From Anoplolepis gracilipes (Eukaryota > Arthropoda > Insecta > Hymenoptera > Formicidae): a stretch of DNA of 64,000 bases. The notes under the pieces are model-generated. The model made no database searches and was not told the DNA's origin. It saw nothing but the letters and a program-made list of their open reading frames with translations. The translations under genes were made by a program, and so were the position numbers. Location of the stretch: positions 4,951,501 through 5,015,500 of the forward strand of contig NC_132978.1 of the NCBI RefSeq assembly GCF_047496725.1. The letters are read 5' to 3'. This document shows, in pieces, positions 1 to 11,247 of this stretch; positions within the stretch are counted from its first letter, which is position 1, and every line of letters begins with the position of its first letter.

Positions 1-87
1 TATCAATCGAGCTGGGCGTTCCCGGTAGATCTTGAAATACTTTTGCAAAAATTTCCTTCATTAAATCTTCCTCATTCCCTGATATAT
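1..87 (-). CDS. Exon of the unrecognised minus-strand gene, cut by the window edge
   Basis: Acceptor TTTTACAG before 87. The first two bases complete an Asp codon from the previous exon, then ISGNEEDLMKEIFAKVFQDL and PGTPSSID to the edge. No stop in 29 codons; the gene continues left. Confidence 0.72.
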
Positions 88-2513
88 CTGTAAAATAATG
101 GGAACGATGTAAAGATAATATTCCACAGTCGAGGCTAATTCGACAATCGCCAATTAATCTATCTTTACAAACAGAAAATAAAACATTATTAATCAAAGGA
201 TGTATAAAATATTTTTTTACATTATTTAAATATATGTATCGTGAATTGTATTTCCAAAAAAGTTAATTGTTTTTTAAATTAATAAATGCTGTTTATAAAA
301 AAATTATTATTCTTGAAATATCATTTTAGATTAATATGCAAAAAAAAATAAGCATTTCCTTGGACGATAAAGTGACTTATTCTGCTCCACATAGCACACG
401 AACGGCACGGTATTGGCATCGTATTGCATTGAGAATCACGCATGACAAAATTGCCAAGATACATTGCAAGGATCAGTTTCCGCCGAATCGCATGTGAATT
501 TGACGTTGCTTTATATGATTCTTATTATGCGAAATTTGATTTTGCACAGAATCTTTCAAAATATTTGTGACAATTGATATAAGCCTTGTAATTCTTTAAT
601 TCTTTATCTTATTTTAATAGGAACAAAATAATGTAGAAATAAATGAAAATTCTCGCCTCTTTTTTTGTAAAAATATCATTTTATACGATAATTAATTATT
701 TAGATAAATCATTCTCACATGGCACTGAATAGTTCAGCGCAACATGTTGGCTAAAAGAAGCGGCAAACTTTGTTCAAAACTTTACAGAAAAGTTAGTAAT
801 TGTAACTTTTTTTTCTAGAACATTGCGGAAATTTTTGCTAGTGATATCAAATGTATATAACTTACGTAATGTGTAAAAAAAAGTATCAGAAAAGTTTTGC
901 ATTACCCAGATCACTATCAGCATTATCGATTTCTGCAATGTATGTGCCTTCATTGATCTTTCGTTGTAATTCTAGGACTCGGGCTAAAGCCAATTGAAGA
1001 TACTCCTTTGTATTTGGATCCTAAAAGATGAGATATGTACTTGAATACTATTGTACGGAGCAAGACTAATTTGATCAATAATAGCGATGTTAAGCAAGAT
1101 TTTTTGCGATGCAAACTGTTTCACTTTTAAAATGTTAAATAATATAAGCTTAACTTATTATCGATAATTATTTATTAAATATGTTTCTTTATTTCAATAC
1201 TTTTAATAATTATCACAAAAATTATAACAAATATATTTATAATAAAATATGACAATAAATTATATAATAATAACTTAATAATTTATAAAATAAAAAAGAT
1301 AAATTCTCTCCATTTTCAATAAAAGTTTTTAACAAAATTATTTAAAGTACAAAAAAATTTTTCTTGATTTTTACATTTCATGTAAAAATCTAAAAGATAG
1401 TGTGCGCGTTTGTGTTTGTTGACTCGGCCTTTGTTACAATCGAATCATTTTGTGGCTAAAACTTGCTACAACAGTCTGTTTGACAAAAAATGAACTATCT
1501 AGTGCAATTGCATTGTAACTTTATATATATATATATATATGTTTAAAATTATGTAAAATATTTTTTAAATTTCTGCAAGCTTTACCTTTTAATTAATTAA
1601 ATCTAAAATGATAAACTTTTTATTATATAAGTTTGACAAAAATTTCATAAAGTTTCAAATCTATAGAATGTGTGATATATATACGGAATAAAGAAATTGA
1701 TATAAAAAAGATTGATAAAAAAAATTTTTTTACCACGTTAACCGCAAAAATCTGATTCGAGAGACAAGGCTTGGGTTGTATATTTGCCTCTAGTAAATTG
1801 TTTTCTGAATTGTCTTCGCATTTGCACAAGAACTTGAAATTAAATACCATTTTTACTTTATAATATTATGATCGAGCAACTTTCAGTTAAATGCAATATT
1901 ATACTGCTTTTTAAGTAGAATCAATTGTAATAATTACGGACAAAGAATAATTATAAGCATTGTTAAACTTTATCTAACATTCTGATAAATGCTAACAGAT
2001 AACAACTTTGTCAGTTCTTGTCACAACTTTTACTGTTAACTTTTATTATAAGTTGTAATTTGTGTTTGCTATTACGCTTTATTGGCAATTAGTTTACATG
2101 AATTATTTTACATAAATGTGTAATATTTTTAATGAAATAATGATTAAGTTTAACTTACCGTATATTGTGTAATTCCTTTTGTTTTTTTAACGTCACTCTC
2201 AACGTCTTCTAGACAAGGTGCCTATACACGTTCAATAACGTATATTAAAAATTTTTATTACCTTATTAAATATATTGAATAATATAATTTTCTACTTCTC
2301 TCTCCTTTTCTCTCTGTTTTACAATATTAAAAAATATATATACATTCTACACAAAATAATATATTCTATTTTAAATAGAAATAATATACATCTATTATAC
2401 ATCCACTACTATAATAAACTATAATAAAAAATAATTTTTATATTATTTAACCACTATCTCTGTATTTATAACCGTTATTATTATAAATCTCTTACCGATG
2501 AACATCTCTTCAT
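1..2513 (-). CDS. Unrecognised minus-strand gene, 5' part of the coding region; continues off the left edge
   Basis: I do not recognise the protein. Exons in transcript order: 2539-2496 (first ATG 2513-2511), 2221-2159, possibly 1832-1734, 1020-906, 87 to beyond 1. All junctions are AG/GT. Phases agree (0, 0, 0, then phase 1 completed by two bases of the last exon), strong evidence that this is one real transcript despite no long ORF. The product begins MKRCSSAPCLEDVE if the 2513 ATG is used, then an acidic, probably helical stretch (QLALARVLELQRKINEGTY), DISGNEEDLMKEIF and DLPGTPSSID at the window edge. There are no membrane segments and no catalytic motif. The likely promoter is the CpG-rich patch near 3.1-3.8 kb, downstream of and on the same strand as the receptor gene. 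The frame is also open 5' of the ATG within exon 2539-2496, so an earlier start is possible. Confidence 0.72.
336..497 (+). CDS. Short open frame of 53 codons inside an intron of the minus-strand gene (doubtful)
   Basis: ATG at 336 to TGA at 497 with GC clearly higher than the surrounding intron (390-490). The product is basic with no recognisable domain. The minus-strand exons on either side already join in phase, so this patch is not needed as an exon. It may be a conserved non-coding or mobile-element remnant. Confidence 0.15.
   Translation: MQKKISISLDDKVTYSAPHSTRTARYWHRIALRITHDKIAKIHCKDQFPPNRM
906..1020 (-). CDS. Internal exon of the unrecognised minus-strand gene
   Basis: Acceptor TTTTAG before 1020 and donor GTAATG after 906. 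The 115 nt are open in phase 0 and give DPNTKEYLQLALARVLELQ and then KINEGTYIAEIDNADSDL. Predicted helical and charged, with GC content above the flanking introns. Ends in phase 1, matching the next exon. Confidence 0.75.
1734..1832 (-). CDS. Possible cassette exon of the unrecognised minus-strand gene
   Basis: 99 nt, phase 0 to 0, between acceptor TTTCAAG and donor GTAAAA. Open frame with FLCKCEDNSENNLLEANIQP at its start. Including or skipping it preserves the frame. Splice sites are weaker than those of its neighbours, so it may be alternative or not an exon. Confidence 0.45.
2159..2221 (-). CDS. Exon of the unrecognised minus-strand gene
   Basis: A 63-nt exon bounded by acceptor TGTATAG and consensus donor GTAAGT; phase 0 on both sides. 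Encodes APCLEDVESDVKKTKGITQY plus T. Confidence 0.7.
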
Positions 2514-2539
2514 TACGACTTGATTTAATACTTGTCCAC
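2496..2539 (-). CDS. Likely first coding exon of the unrecognised minus-strand gene
   Basis: Acceptor GATTATAG before 2539 and donor GTAAGA after 2496. It carries the first ATG (2513) in the frame that continues into the next exon (MKRCSS, then APCL). An acceptor at its 5' side means at least one upstream, probably untranslated, exon. Confidence 0.6.
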
Positions 2540-3129
2540 CTATAATCGAGCAAATGAAAAAATTTTTATATTTAATAAAAATTGCATTCCTGAATAATCG
2601 CAATGAATAAATGTTTGCTAATAAAGTTGCAAAAATAGCATTATTTTAATAAAATCTGTTTTGATCTCTCTAATAAAAAGAAAAAAATCGCACTGTTTAT
2701 GTTTCTCAAGATTATGCATAATATTATCAATACTCTCGGCTGTCTCTAATAGTAACGTATAATAACAGGAAATAATGTTATATTATATGTGGATAATTAT
2801 AAATTATAAATCACTATTTGAGATAATAGCTATTATACGTTTCCGTATAATATTTGTTCTATTTAAATTTAAAAAATATCTTTTAATGTACTGAAACTCA
2901 ATTAAGTTAATTGACTCTATTTTCAACTTCGATATTTATGTCAAATATTTCTATGAATTAAAACATTTTATATGTTTCAAAATATTCTTTCAAAATATCT
3001 GTAGTTTTCTTCTACAAAGAGAAGAGAAAAAGTACACAAGTTAATTTATTTTTTTTGTAATTTTATGTAATAATATACCGTTAAGGACTATAAATAAATA
3101 ATATCGTAATTCCTACGACAAAATTGACG

Positions 3130-3810
3130 GGAACTGTGAACAGATAGGTTCAACGAAATACGAGCTATAAAGTTGGTATTTGTGAGGATGGTCGTCTTGT
3201 AACGTCGTCATCTAAAAGTAATGATATCGTACTTGCACACCTTTGCAGAAACGTGTGTTTGTGAAGTTTGTCCCTTAACTTCGGATCGGTTGTCTGTTGT
3301 ACCACGCTTCGTTATCGGACGCTACCGGAGTGTCTCGAGGGAGATATTCTCTCGCTCGTGCAGGCGCACTAATGATTCCTTTGTCGCGCGCAAAGTTTCT
3401 TCCGTAAATACTTTCTCGTGATAAAAAAAAATACCCACTTCTCTTATTTATTTTATTTCTTACGAATAAACTACTTTTTTTTTACGCTCTCTCTGTACGT
3501 TGCACGACGCGCGAAGAACTGTCAATGAAAACGACCGTTGACCAACGTCGATGGTATGTGCCAACCCCCTCACTTTCACAACCGTCGTCATAAAAAGGAG
3601 AGAGAGGAGGGGGGAGGCATACGCGAGGGAGTTCGTCCATTTCTAACCATCGGTACCCTTCTATCCGCTGTTCAACCGTCGTGCAAGGGTCCGAGAGAAC
3701 CGACAGATGCGAGCCCCCCTGCACGTGCCCTGTTGAAAAGAATGGACGAGTGGCACGTGCGAGGGAAGAGTTTCACATCGATTATTTTTATTCGACTTGG
3801 AAAATGACGG
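3130..3810. promoter_or_regulatory. CpG-rich patch, likely promoter / 5' UTR of the leftmost gene
   Basis: GC and CpG content rise sharply against the AT-rich background, with many CG dinucleotides (for example 3300-3420 and 3480-3760). Both strands of 3480-3810 are open for 80-90 codons with unrelated, low-complexity products, which is what high GC without coding function gives. It lies 5' of the minus-strand gene's first coding exon. Some of it is probably untranslated exon; the start site cannot be placed by eye. Confidence 0.5.
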
Positions 3811-5614
3811 ACGTTCAACGATTGATGTTTTACGTACATGTACGTTCTAACAATAAAATTTTTATTTGCATAAAATAAGGAGACAACATTGTTTATATGT
3901 ATACAATGAATTATTATATATACAGCGAATTATCTTTATTACTAAAGTTCAGCCACATAAAGCACATGTGGAAAATGTACAAAATACCTTAAAATTAGGC
4001 TTTCTTATGGAATGTACAACACATAAGCGACGTACGTACACAGGATGTCCCGAAACCATCAGTTTTTTAAATAATCTCGAATCGATATTTTACTTAAATA
4101 AAAAAAATATAATTTACTCCAAAGTTTTAAGACATCCCGTATATAATGATATAGAATATATAGTATCTAGTGCACAAACATTGATGAGATTTTTTTTTGT
4201 TATTTGGATCACTTGTAAAATATTTAGATTACTAGTAAAATAGGTGCTAATGTATTAGTGAATGGGGCGCACACATCATATATCCAATTTAGATATAAAT
4301 AATCCTATGAGGAATTCGATAGATGGAATTGTAATAGCTAATAGATCAATTATAGCAGCAAATTGGATGAATATTTCATATAATCACATATAATTTCATC
4401 AATACTTTATACTACAAATTTCCGGGCGATGGAGAATTCATTTTATTTAATGAGCATAGTTAAAAAGATTAATGTAATTCAACATATATTTATATATAAA
4501 TATATAATAGAATAATATTAAAACTATTTACAGTTAATTAAGGTAGATTTGGAAATCGAATCTTGTTTTACATTTACTTCATATTTTTATGCTTTTTCAT
4601 TCTTACGATATTCTTCTAGAGAATAATTTAATTTGATTCCGTGAGAGTCAACCATCTTAATTGTAAAAAGAATAACAAAGATAATAGAAATTGTACCTCG
4701 TTGAACTTTTTACTGTTTTCCTAATGACTAATCACTTATTTAGCTCATTAAAATAAACAAAGTCAATTTTCGTTGTGTTTGAGTTTAATAAATATAGAAA
4801 AAAATTAATTATCTTTATTTCTTTTAAGTACAAGAAATGTATGAAAAGATAACTGCTAATTAATAACGACTAAATTGAGCAGAAAATAGACCCTGCACAC
4901 GCATTTTAAAAGTACTTTTCTTTACATATTTTATATTTTAATATAGAAAATGTAGAAAAAATAAATTCTTTTATATATTATTTATTTTCGCATTTTATTA
5001 AAAAATTATTCAAAAGGAAAATTTTTTAAAAAAAGCAAATTTTTCTTTATTTAAATCAGATAAATAATAATATTTATTTTACACAAACCGAAAATGGGAA
5101 TATAAATGAGTTTTACAGTGTAAATCATTATTTTTCAACTATTTAGTACATCACCAATTCTAAAAGAAAAAATTTTATGACTACCTTCATAGTTTACGCT
5201 AAAATCTGCTTTGAAAAGAGTCTTTCTATAGAAAAGAGGATTGCAATCTGAATTCGCAAATACATCATACGTAAAAATTTCTGAAATACGTAAATCTGAA
5301 ACGTTATCTGAAAAGGTACAAAACATATAAAAGGAAAAACTGTATACACGCGTGCAATTCCAAATTGATCTCTTTTCTTTTAATGAAAAAATTACAAGTG
5401 GCAGACCATGATTTTTGAAACTATTTTGTCGAAATATTAATTACTTGAATAGAGTCTTCTATCATAGTATCTTTTTTTTATCATACAAAGCCTGTAGCAT
5501 AATAGGCAACCTTTTTGAGGAAGCTTATTTTAGTCCATTATTACCAGAGTAACTGTGACTGCACTCATATTGTAATTTGCATCGGCGTGTTCCGTTAAAA
5601 TACAAGTAGATTAC
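3811..5614. other. Intergenic AT-rich stretch between the receptor 3' end and the next gene
   Basis: No supported coding exon. It holds the receptor's probable 3' UTR with AATAAA signals (5046, 5073) and a small inverted-repeat fragment at 4035-4150. Confidence 0.6.
4035..4150. mobile_element. Small imperfect inverted-repeat element (MITE-like remnant)
   Basis: Left end TACACAGGATGTCCCGAAAC and, inverted, right end TATACGGGATGTCTTAAAAC match over about 20 nt with a few differences. Ends of the GGATGTCC/GGGTGTCC type are common on insect transposon remnants. No coding potential. Confidence 0.4.
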
Positions 5615-5873
5615 TTACGAAAGTAATTTTCGATCGTTAAGGATAGGTCTACTCGTTTCTATGCTGCCCATTTCGAATACCGCAGTCGAGTTAAATTCTT
5701 GCGTACGCCTTCGGAAGGTGGAACCGAAACTGTTCTCATAAAACGTGCCTCGCATATCACCACGACTTCTTTGGGAAAAGCCACCATTGCTGCGAATTCT
5801 ATTCCTTTCTATTCGATTTCCGCAGCAGATGGTGGAACCACTCGGTAGACAGAAGCACAGATATTTATTGAAT
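5615..5873 (-). CDS. CCHaR: CCHaR coding exon 6 (cytoplasmic tail)
   Basis: Acceptor TTTGATGTAG; the first base completes R325, then FNKYLFC (helix 8 and palmitoylation Cys) and an Arg/Ser-rich tail of about 75 residues ending KLLS and TAA. Two AATAAA signals in minus orientation (5046-5051 and 5073-5078) lie about 540 nt downstream, and an ATTAAA lies near 5380; any could serve for polyadenylation. Confidence 0.88.
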
Positions 5874-8656
5874 CTACATCAAACATACAGAAAACAGCAA
5901 GGATGTTAAGCACATTGTTTCTAAAGAACTAAACTGACAATGAGTTGAATGATTTCTAGATTTTCTCGATAAATCTATTTGTCAAATATAATAAATTTAC
6001 GATCTCATTCAGATAATATTATCAAATTAAGGCAATAAAAAAAATTTGGTAATATTTTTATGCAGTAAAATATAAGATATTTTACAAATAAAACTTAGCC
6101 ATATTCGGTTATAATTTTGATGAGTTTTTCTAGTTTGATGATCACGAAATAACACACGAGAATTATACGCACGCTTACCTTTGACGAAACGTGCGGCTAA
6201 TTAAGTATAAGGCTATGGGATTAACGCAGCTGTTGCTGAAACTGAGGCAGAAACCGATTATCCTAAAGGTGTGCCAGAAATCATCATAGTCATCTCGTGA
6301 CGTAGGGGAGAAGTGAAACCACAGCATAAACACGTGATACGGTAGAAAACAAATCACGAAAACGATTATGAAACACATCACCATTCTGCCCACCTGTCAT
6401 TGCAGCAAAAAGAAAAATAAGACCATCAATATAACAACGTTTCAACAAGAAACGGAATTTTAAATATTGTTTAATCGTGCCAAGCATGCTCTTAACGCTT
6501 TCATGTGTGTTGTAAGAAATTATATTTTCATGTACCCTCCTGCGCGCCCTTATCTGTTCAAAGCGATGATCGGGGAGTTCACCTGGCATATTTCTGGTGG
6601 ACAATGCTAGATGCCGTGCCATGCCCAGATAGAAACCGGCTATCACGCATAACGGTATTGCGTAATACGCCAAAAATTTGAACATTACCATGCCTTTTTC
6701 GTAGATTTCACCTGTGTAATACAAATAACACGTAACGTGATGCCTACTCTCATTGCGTTATATCTTATCTTATGTTCTTGCGATATATATATTTGTGTAT
6801 GTCTTTTCGCGTATCTAGTATTAACAATAATTTGATATAAATGAAAGCTCCGAAAATAACTATTGTTTAATGCGAAAATGATTAAAAAACACATAAATTG
6901 TTGGCTATTAATTTGTCATTAATAAATCATATAGGGAAAAGTTTTACAACAATATTTAAAATATCGGGGATAATCTTGTCCGGTGAATAAAATAACAATC
7001 ATATAATCAAAACATGTTTATCTATAATTACAATAGCGACATTTGTGATTGCTTTCAGGATGAGCGTATGTCTTACCAAACTCCTCGGGAAAAGGGGTGC
7101 AGACTAAAATGCTGTGGTTTCCTTGTAACGCTATAACCGGAACGTGGGAGAAGAGCGCAGCGGGCATAGCTAAGACAATCGCTAAGACCCAGATAAGGGA
7201 TGCCGTTAAAATGGTTAGTGGTTTTGCGCTTAAACCTGCTACGTGGCGACGGATAGGATTCACGATGGCGCAATATCTGCGGAGAGAGAATCATGAGAAG
7301 ATGCAAGTTTACATTACATATAAACGGTACAAACTTACTTATTTCCGGAATAAATTACTCCAGACACAAATTGATTAACTTTTGCATATACATTATATGT
7401 TGGATCGCGTTGTGCATATTTAATTTTATGTTTTATGAGTTTGAAATTAAACTAAAATTATAAAATTGAGAACAAATATCGCGAGAATGTAATTGAAATT
7501 ATTTCGATGAAGCATATTGTAACTTTATCAAAAATTATTGATCAATTTTATATATATCAACCAGATGATTGCTACAGCTTCTATTGTTACGCTTCTGTCC
7601 ACCCATTAATATTATGAGTATACATGATACGCGTTAATTAGTTTCAAGAGCTATTTTATGTTCAAATATATTATACTAAAATTTCATTTAGTCACCCGAT
7701 TAAATGAGTTAAATCAAGTTGGATATTCGTAGTGCCATCAACTATATCTAACTTCGTGATTTAACCTGTGCAGCGCAATAGGATGTTTACCTTTCGCCTG
7801 ACAAAGCCGCTAGAGTAAATACTGACACACCGATTGAAATATCTTTAGCACATTCTGATACTTTGCAGATAGTTAAACCCCATGGCCACGATTCGATCGT
7901 ATAAAGAATAGATGTAAAAGGTACGCAAGTCACAATCACCTGTAACAAAGAATTGTCGTGGTTGGTTTAGATTTAGCAGCTAAATCTAAATAGTATCAGA
8001 AAAGATATATCGTTGCTTATCTCGACATAAGAGAAGAAGGAAAATCATAAAAATATAATCGAGAAATATAGTATAAATTTTTCTTTGTATCTTAATTTTT
8101 GTCCAATCAGTGTTTTCGTGTAATTAAACATTATTTTTAGATTATAAATTTTGATACACAGAGTAAAACATTCTGATATATTTTCTTTCCGTGATTGTAG
8201 AGTACACAAATATACATATATGTATATTTTTACAGTAATTTATTCCTATGAAAAGAAACATTTTGACACGCTGCTCTCTTACTCATACATCTTTTTGAAG
8301 GGGAAGTTATTTGTATTATTCTTGTCTTTATTGTGATAAAGAATTATTATTAGCTTCAAAAGATTTATTGGCCTCGGTAGAAAGAGTATCGATAAGCAAA
8401 GAAACTGTAGCGAGATGCTCACCAACAGATCGCCCACCGCTAAAGATAGTACGTAAGTATTTGGTACATTTCTCATATTGGCATGGCATGCTAGGATAAG
8501 AACCAAACTACCATTTCCCGCTACGCCTACAACCAGAATTAACAAAAACACTGCGGGTACGATGTAAGTCTCGGGTCGTTGATCATATGGTACGTAATCA
8601 TATTCCTTTGCTTCGGAGCTTATGCTTATATTGAGAACGTCGTTTGCTATCACCAT
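5615..8656 (-). CDS. CCHaR: CCHamide-type neuropeptide receptor (class A GPCR, bombesin-receptor-like), six coding exons
   Basis: Seven-transmembrane receptor of the plasma membrane expected to bind a CCHamide peptide, a brain-gut hormone linked to feeding and growth in insects, and to signal through G proteins. Coding exons in transcript order: 8656-8423, 7939-7791, 7276-7077, 6711-6536, 6393-6179, 5873-5615. Every intron is GT-AG, phases agree, and the total is 410 residues plus TAA, normal for the family. Visible marks: N-glycosylation sequon NIS near residue 9; RPETYIVP entering TM1; N48 (TM1); D76 (TM2); WPWG in the first outer loop; C103 and C187 for the conserved disulfide; E127-R128-Y129 followed by CAIVNP; CFLPYH in TM6; NPIALY at 311-316; C332 as a likely palmitoylation site after helix 8. 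The start is the ATG at 8656, two bases after an acceptor-like CTTACAG, so the 5' UTR is probably spliced. Whether it is the CCHa1R or CCHa2R orthologue cannot be settled by eye. The TCG-TAA stop overlaps a donor-like GTAAGT. Confidence 0.95.
6179..6393 (-). CDS. CCHaR: CCHaR coding exon 5 (TM6-TM7, NPIALY)
   Basis: Acceptor AATGACAG, then VGRMVMCFI leading into TM6 with CFLPYHVFMLW. The third outer loop is acidic (RDDYDDFW). TM7 carries GFCLSFSNSCVNPIALY. Ends in phase 2 after FRQ at consensus donor GTAAGC. Confidence 0.95.
6536..6711 (-). CDS. CCHaR: CCHaR coding exon 4 (TM5, third inner loop)
   Basis: Acceptor TTACACAG; the first two bases complete G195. Encodes TM5 (KFLAYYAIPLCVIAGFYLG) and the basic third inner loop with ARHLALSTRNMPGE and IRARRR, family hallmarks. 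The exon ends in phase 0 at donor GTACAT, which is weaker than the other donors; reading past it runs into non-family sequence. Confidence 0.92.
7077..7276 (-). CDS. CCHaR: CCHaR coding exon 3 (second inner loop, TM4, second outer loop)
   Basis: Acceptor CCGCAG; the first base completes R128, then YCAIVNPI and TM4 (about residues 148-169, with AMPAALF). The second outer loop carries C187 and the PFPEEFG motif typical of CCHamide receptors. The donor GTAAGA leaves phase 1 within G195. Confidence 0.94.
7791..7939 (-). CDS. CCHaR: CCHaR coding exon 2 (TM2-TM3, ERY)
   Basis: Acceptor TTACAG precedes 7939. The 149 nt encode residues 79-127 plus two bases of R128: the rest of TM2 (VIVTCVPFTS), the WPWG loop, C103 and TM3. 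The exon ends inside the ERY motif at donor GTAAAC. It is too short for an ORF search and was found by following the receptor family pattern. Confidence 0.94.
8423..8656 (-). CDS. CCHaR: CCHaR coding exon 1 (N-terminus, TM1, start of TM2)
   Basis: Encodes residues 1-78: a short extracellular N-terminus with one sequon, TM1 with the GN pair (G47, N48), the RNVPNTY intracellular loop and the start of TM2 through GDLL. The exon ends in phase 0 at 8423 with donor GTGAGC. Reading past the donor leaves the family pattern at once, which fixes the boundary. Confidence 0.93.
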
Positions 8657-9814
8657 TATCTGTAAGAGGAAGTATTTTTGTCACCGATGTTAATTTACCA
8701 ATATATATGGTGGAATGTTCAATATGGAAAAAAATCAGAACAGTTGCAAAATAAAAAAGAGAAAACATTTATATATTATTTGCGGTTACAAAAATTGATT
8801 AAAAAAAAAACAAGCTCCTGACGCAGAAGTGATTTTAATTTTTAATTTCTCTACATTAATTAAAAGGTATAATTGCAGTCAATTTCAAATATAAAAGATT
8901 GTAATGAAAAAATTAATATGTGTTATAACCTACTTTCTTTACAAATAATAATAAAATAATAATTTGTTGCGAGCTAAAATACGATACTTTTCACCAATAG
9001 CTATACTATATAGATATATACTTTATGCGTTCTATACGATAAATGCAACGCGAAATACTTCAGATTGTGCGTTACGGCAGATTTAATATAACACACATTT
9101 AATAAAATACATTAGATTAAAAATAGGAATAAATCTGATAAATGATTCACAATCTTTTAGATAATACATGCAGTTTGTTTTCAAATGTGACAAAGCAAAA
9201 TGCAAATTTTTTATTGCTATTATATATATATAATTTATACCTTGTCTCGTAATATTTCTATTGCAAATATAATCGCATATGTAGTGATCGGAGATAAAAT
9301 GTCAAGAATAATTAAAAATGATATAAAGCCGCATCAGATTATATGTATCACCATCTTAGTAAGTTCTGTAAACAATCCATATATTGTTTTTAATTTATTA
9401 GATATCTAGAAAGAATATTTTAAAAATACTTTAATATAATTTATTTTATTTGATTATAAGTAAAATTAATCTTAAAAAAAAAATAGAAAAGTTGAAAAAT
9501 GACTACTATATTGGATATATTATATAATTCATTCAAATGTAAATATCATAATCTAATTTACAAGTATTATAGAAAAAATCTTTCCCTCTCTCTCTTTTTC
9601 TACCATTTATCCAATTATTTTATAAAGGGAATCAATTTGTAGAATTATTTATTATGCTTTCCCTTAAGGTTGCCTTGTATCATGCACATATACGTATTCA
9701 TGCATAGCATTACGTATAACAGTGCAGATTCAACTAGCTAGATGCATATATGCAGTACGCTACTAAAGGGCTTTGATTTTGCTCATTCAGGTAGCTTATT
9801 GATATTGTCGTGCA
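8657..9814. other. Upstream flank of the receptor coding region
   Basis: On the minus strand a pyrimidine-rich tract and acceptor (CTTCCTCTTACAG) end just before the receptor ATG, so this stretch is probably the last 5' UTR intron. Otherwise AT-rich with no supported gene. Confidence 0.5.
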
Positions 9815-9837
9815 GATAGATAGAGAGAAAGAGAGAA

Positions 9838-9869
<32 letters not shown>

Positions 9870-9908
9870 AGGGAGGGAGGAGAGTAGGAGAGAGAGAGAG
9901 AGAGAGAA
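9815..9908. repeat. (GA)n compound microsatellite with GGGA interruptions
   Basis: Purine-only run of GATA, GAAA, GAGA and GGGAGA units over about 90 bp. Confidence 0.95.
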
Positions 9909-9909
9909 A

Positions 9910-11068
9910 CTTAATATCATGCTCATATGTTCCATATGTGCGATCTATCTTTCTCTCTTTTTTCTTATTATAGATTCTTTGGCAAATATAAAGTTGGTTT
10001 ATGATTAGCGATGCATTAATTATTGCTATTTTTCTACGTGTGTTATTAAGTTGGATTCATTATTTTTCAATTATTTATAGCAACAATAGAAAAATTAATG
10101 TTTTATTGAAACAATATAAAAATTTTAGCACGTGGAGAAAAAAGTAAGAATGCACACAGCTTACATTGATTATACAAATTAAAACATTTAAAAATTAAAA
10201 CAAAAAAATTATATAAATATAATTGTTGGAGAAAGTATATTTTATAATAATTATATGTGCAGGAGGAAGTCAAATAGCCATATTTTCCGTATTAATCAGA
10301 AAAAAATAATTGGAATTTTATATAAAGATATATTTAAGAAGCTTTAAAATATTCATTATACGATTAGAATTTTTTAATATATATATATAAATTTAATTTT
10401 TATTAAACTTTTTACGAAACTTGATTGTGATCCGTTTTATCTCTTTTACGAGGTAAAACGGATCACTATGGGGTAAAATGGACTGGCTGAGAACTTTACA
10501 TTTACCTTGGTTCTTTTTATTTCATATGATATGTATGAATTTTAAAGTTATTATTTTTTATTTTAATTTTTTACATTAAAAAGCCTAAGTATTTAAATGT
10601 GACTTATTATAAAATATTAGATATTTATAGAATCTAACTTTTGTCTATAATATTCTTAAAGAAAAAGATTGAATAAAAATTTAAAAGCATACATTTTTAC
10701 AGATTTAGTTACACAAAATGTGCCATTAGAAAATGAAATTACAGAATCTTATTTGCATAAAATTTGACGTTTATTTGTAGCTCAAAATAAGTTTATAGTA
10801 TAACGCTGCAACTTTTAGAGTTGAAAAATCATTGCAACGAGAAACTTAATTTCACATTTATTAAAAAATTTATTAAAATTAAAAATTTATTATTTATTTT
10901 ATTTATTAAAAAAAGCACTTATTAGTGAAATCTAGCAAATTGTGAAATCTAATTATTTTACGTTGCGGACTTTTATTTCATTTTATCTTACATATATAAT
11001 AAAAGAATATCCACTCTCTTTTTTTAATTATTTCGATCTCTGTTATGTGCAGATTAATGAAAATTAGC

Positions 11069-11070
<2 letters not shown>
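9910..11070. other. AT-rich non-coding stretch with a small hairpin
   Basis: No coding evidence. Contains a 13-bp inverted repeat, GTGATCCGTTTTA at 10427-10439 and its complement at 10454-10466, followed by a related GGGTAAAATGG stretch; possibly a transposon end. Confidence 0.6.

Positions 11071-11109
<39 letters not shown>
11071..11109. repeat. (GA)n microsatellite
   Basis: Uninterrupted GA dinucleotide run of about 39 bp. Confidence 0.95.
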
Positions 11110-11110
<1 letters not shown>

Positions 11111-11247
11111 TCATTACAATAATTAGTCATCATGTGATGTATTGTTTTTTATTTATCTTTAAGAGAAAGTAAAAAGAGTAATTCTAGAAAAAACAATGTT
11201 ATAGCTGTAATTTTTTTTTGTTAAACTGCATAAAGATTATTATATGC

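Noticed and set aside
3482..3807. Overlapping 80- and 89-codon frames on opposite strands
   Set aside because: High GC opens both strands; the plus frame begins with TTG and neither product has features. Treated as a promoter/5' UTR patch.
5135..5326. 63-codon minus-strand frame downstream of the receptor
   Set aside because: Lies in the probable 3' UTR or 3' flank; no features, and its splice to the receptor would not extend the known tail pattern.
7097..7378. 93-codon plus-strand frame
   Set aside because: Antisense shadow of receptor exon 3.
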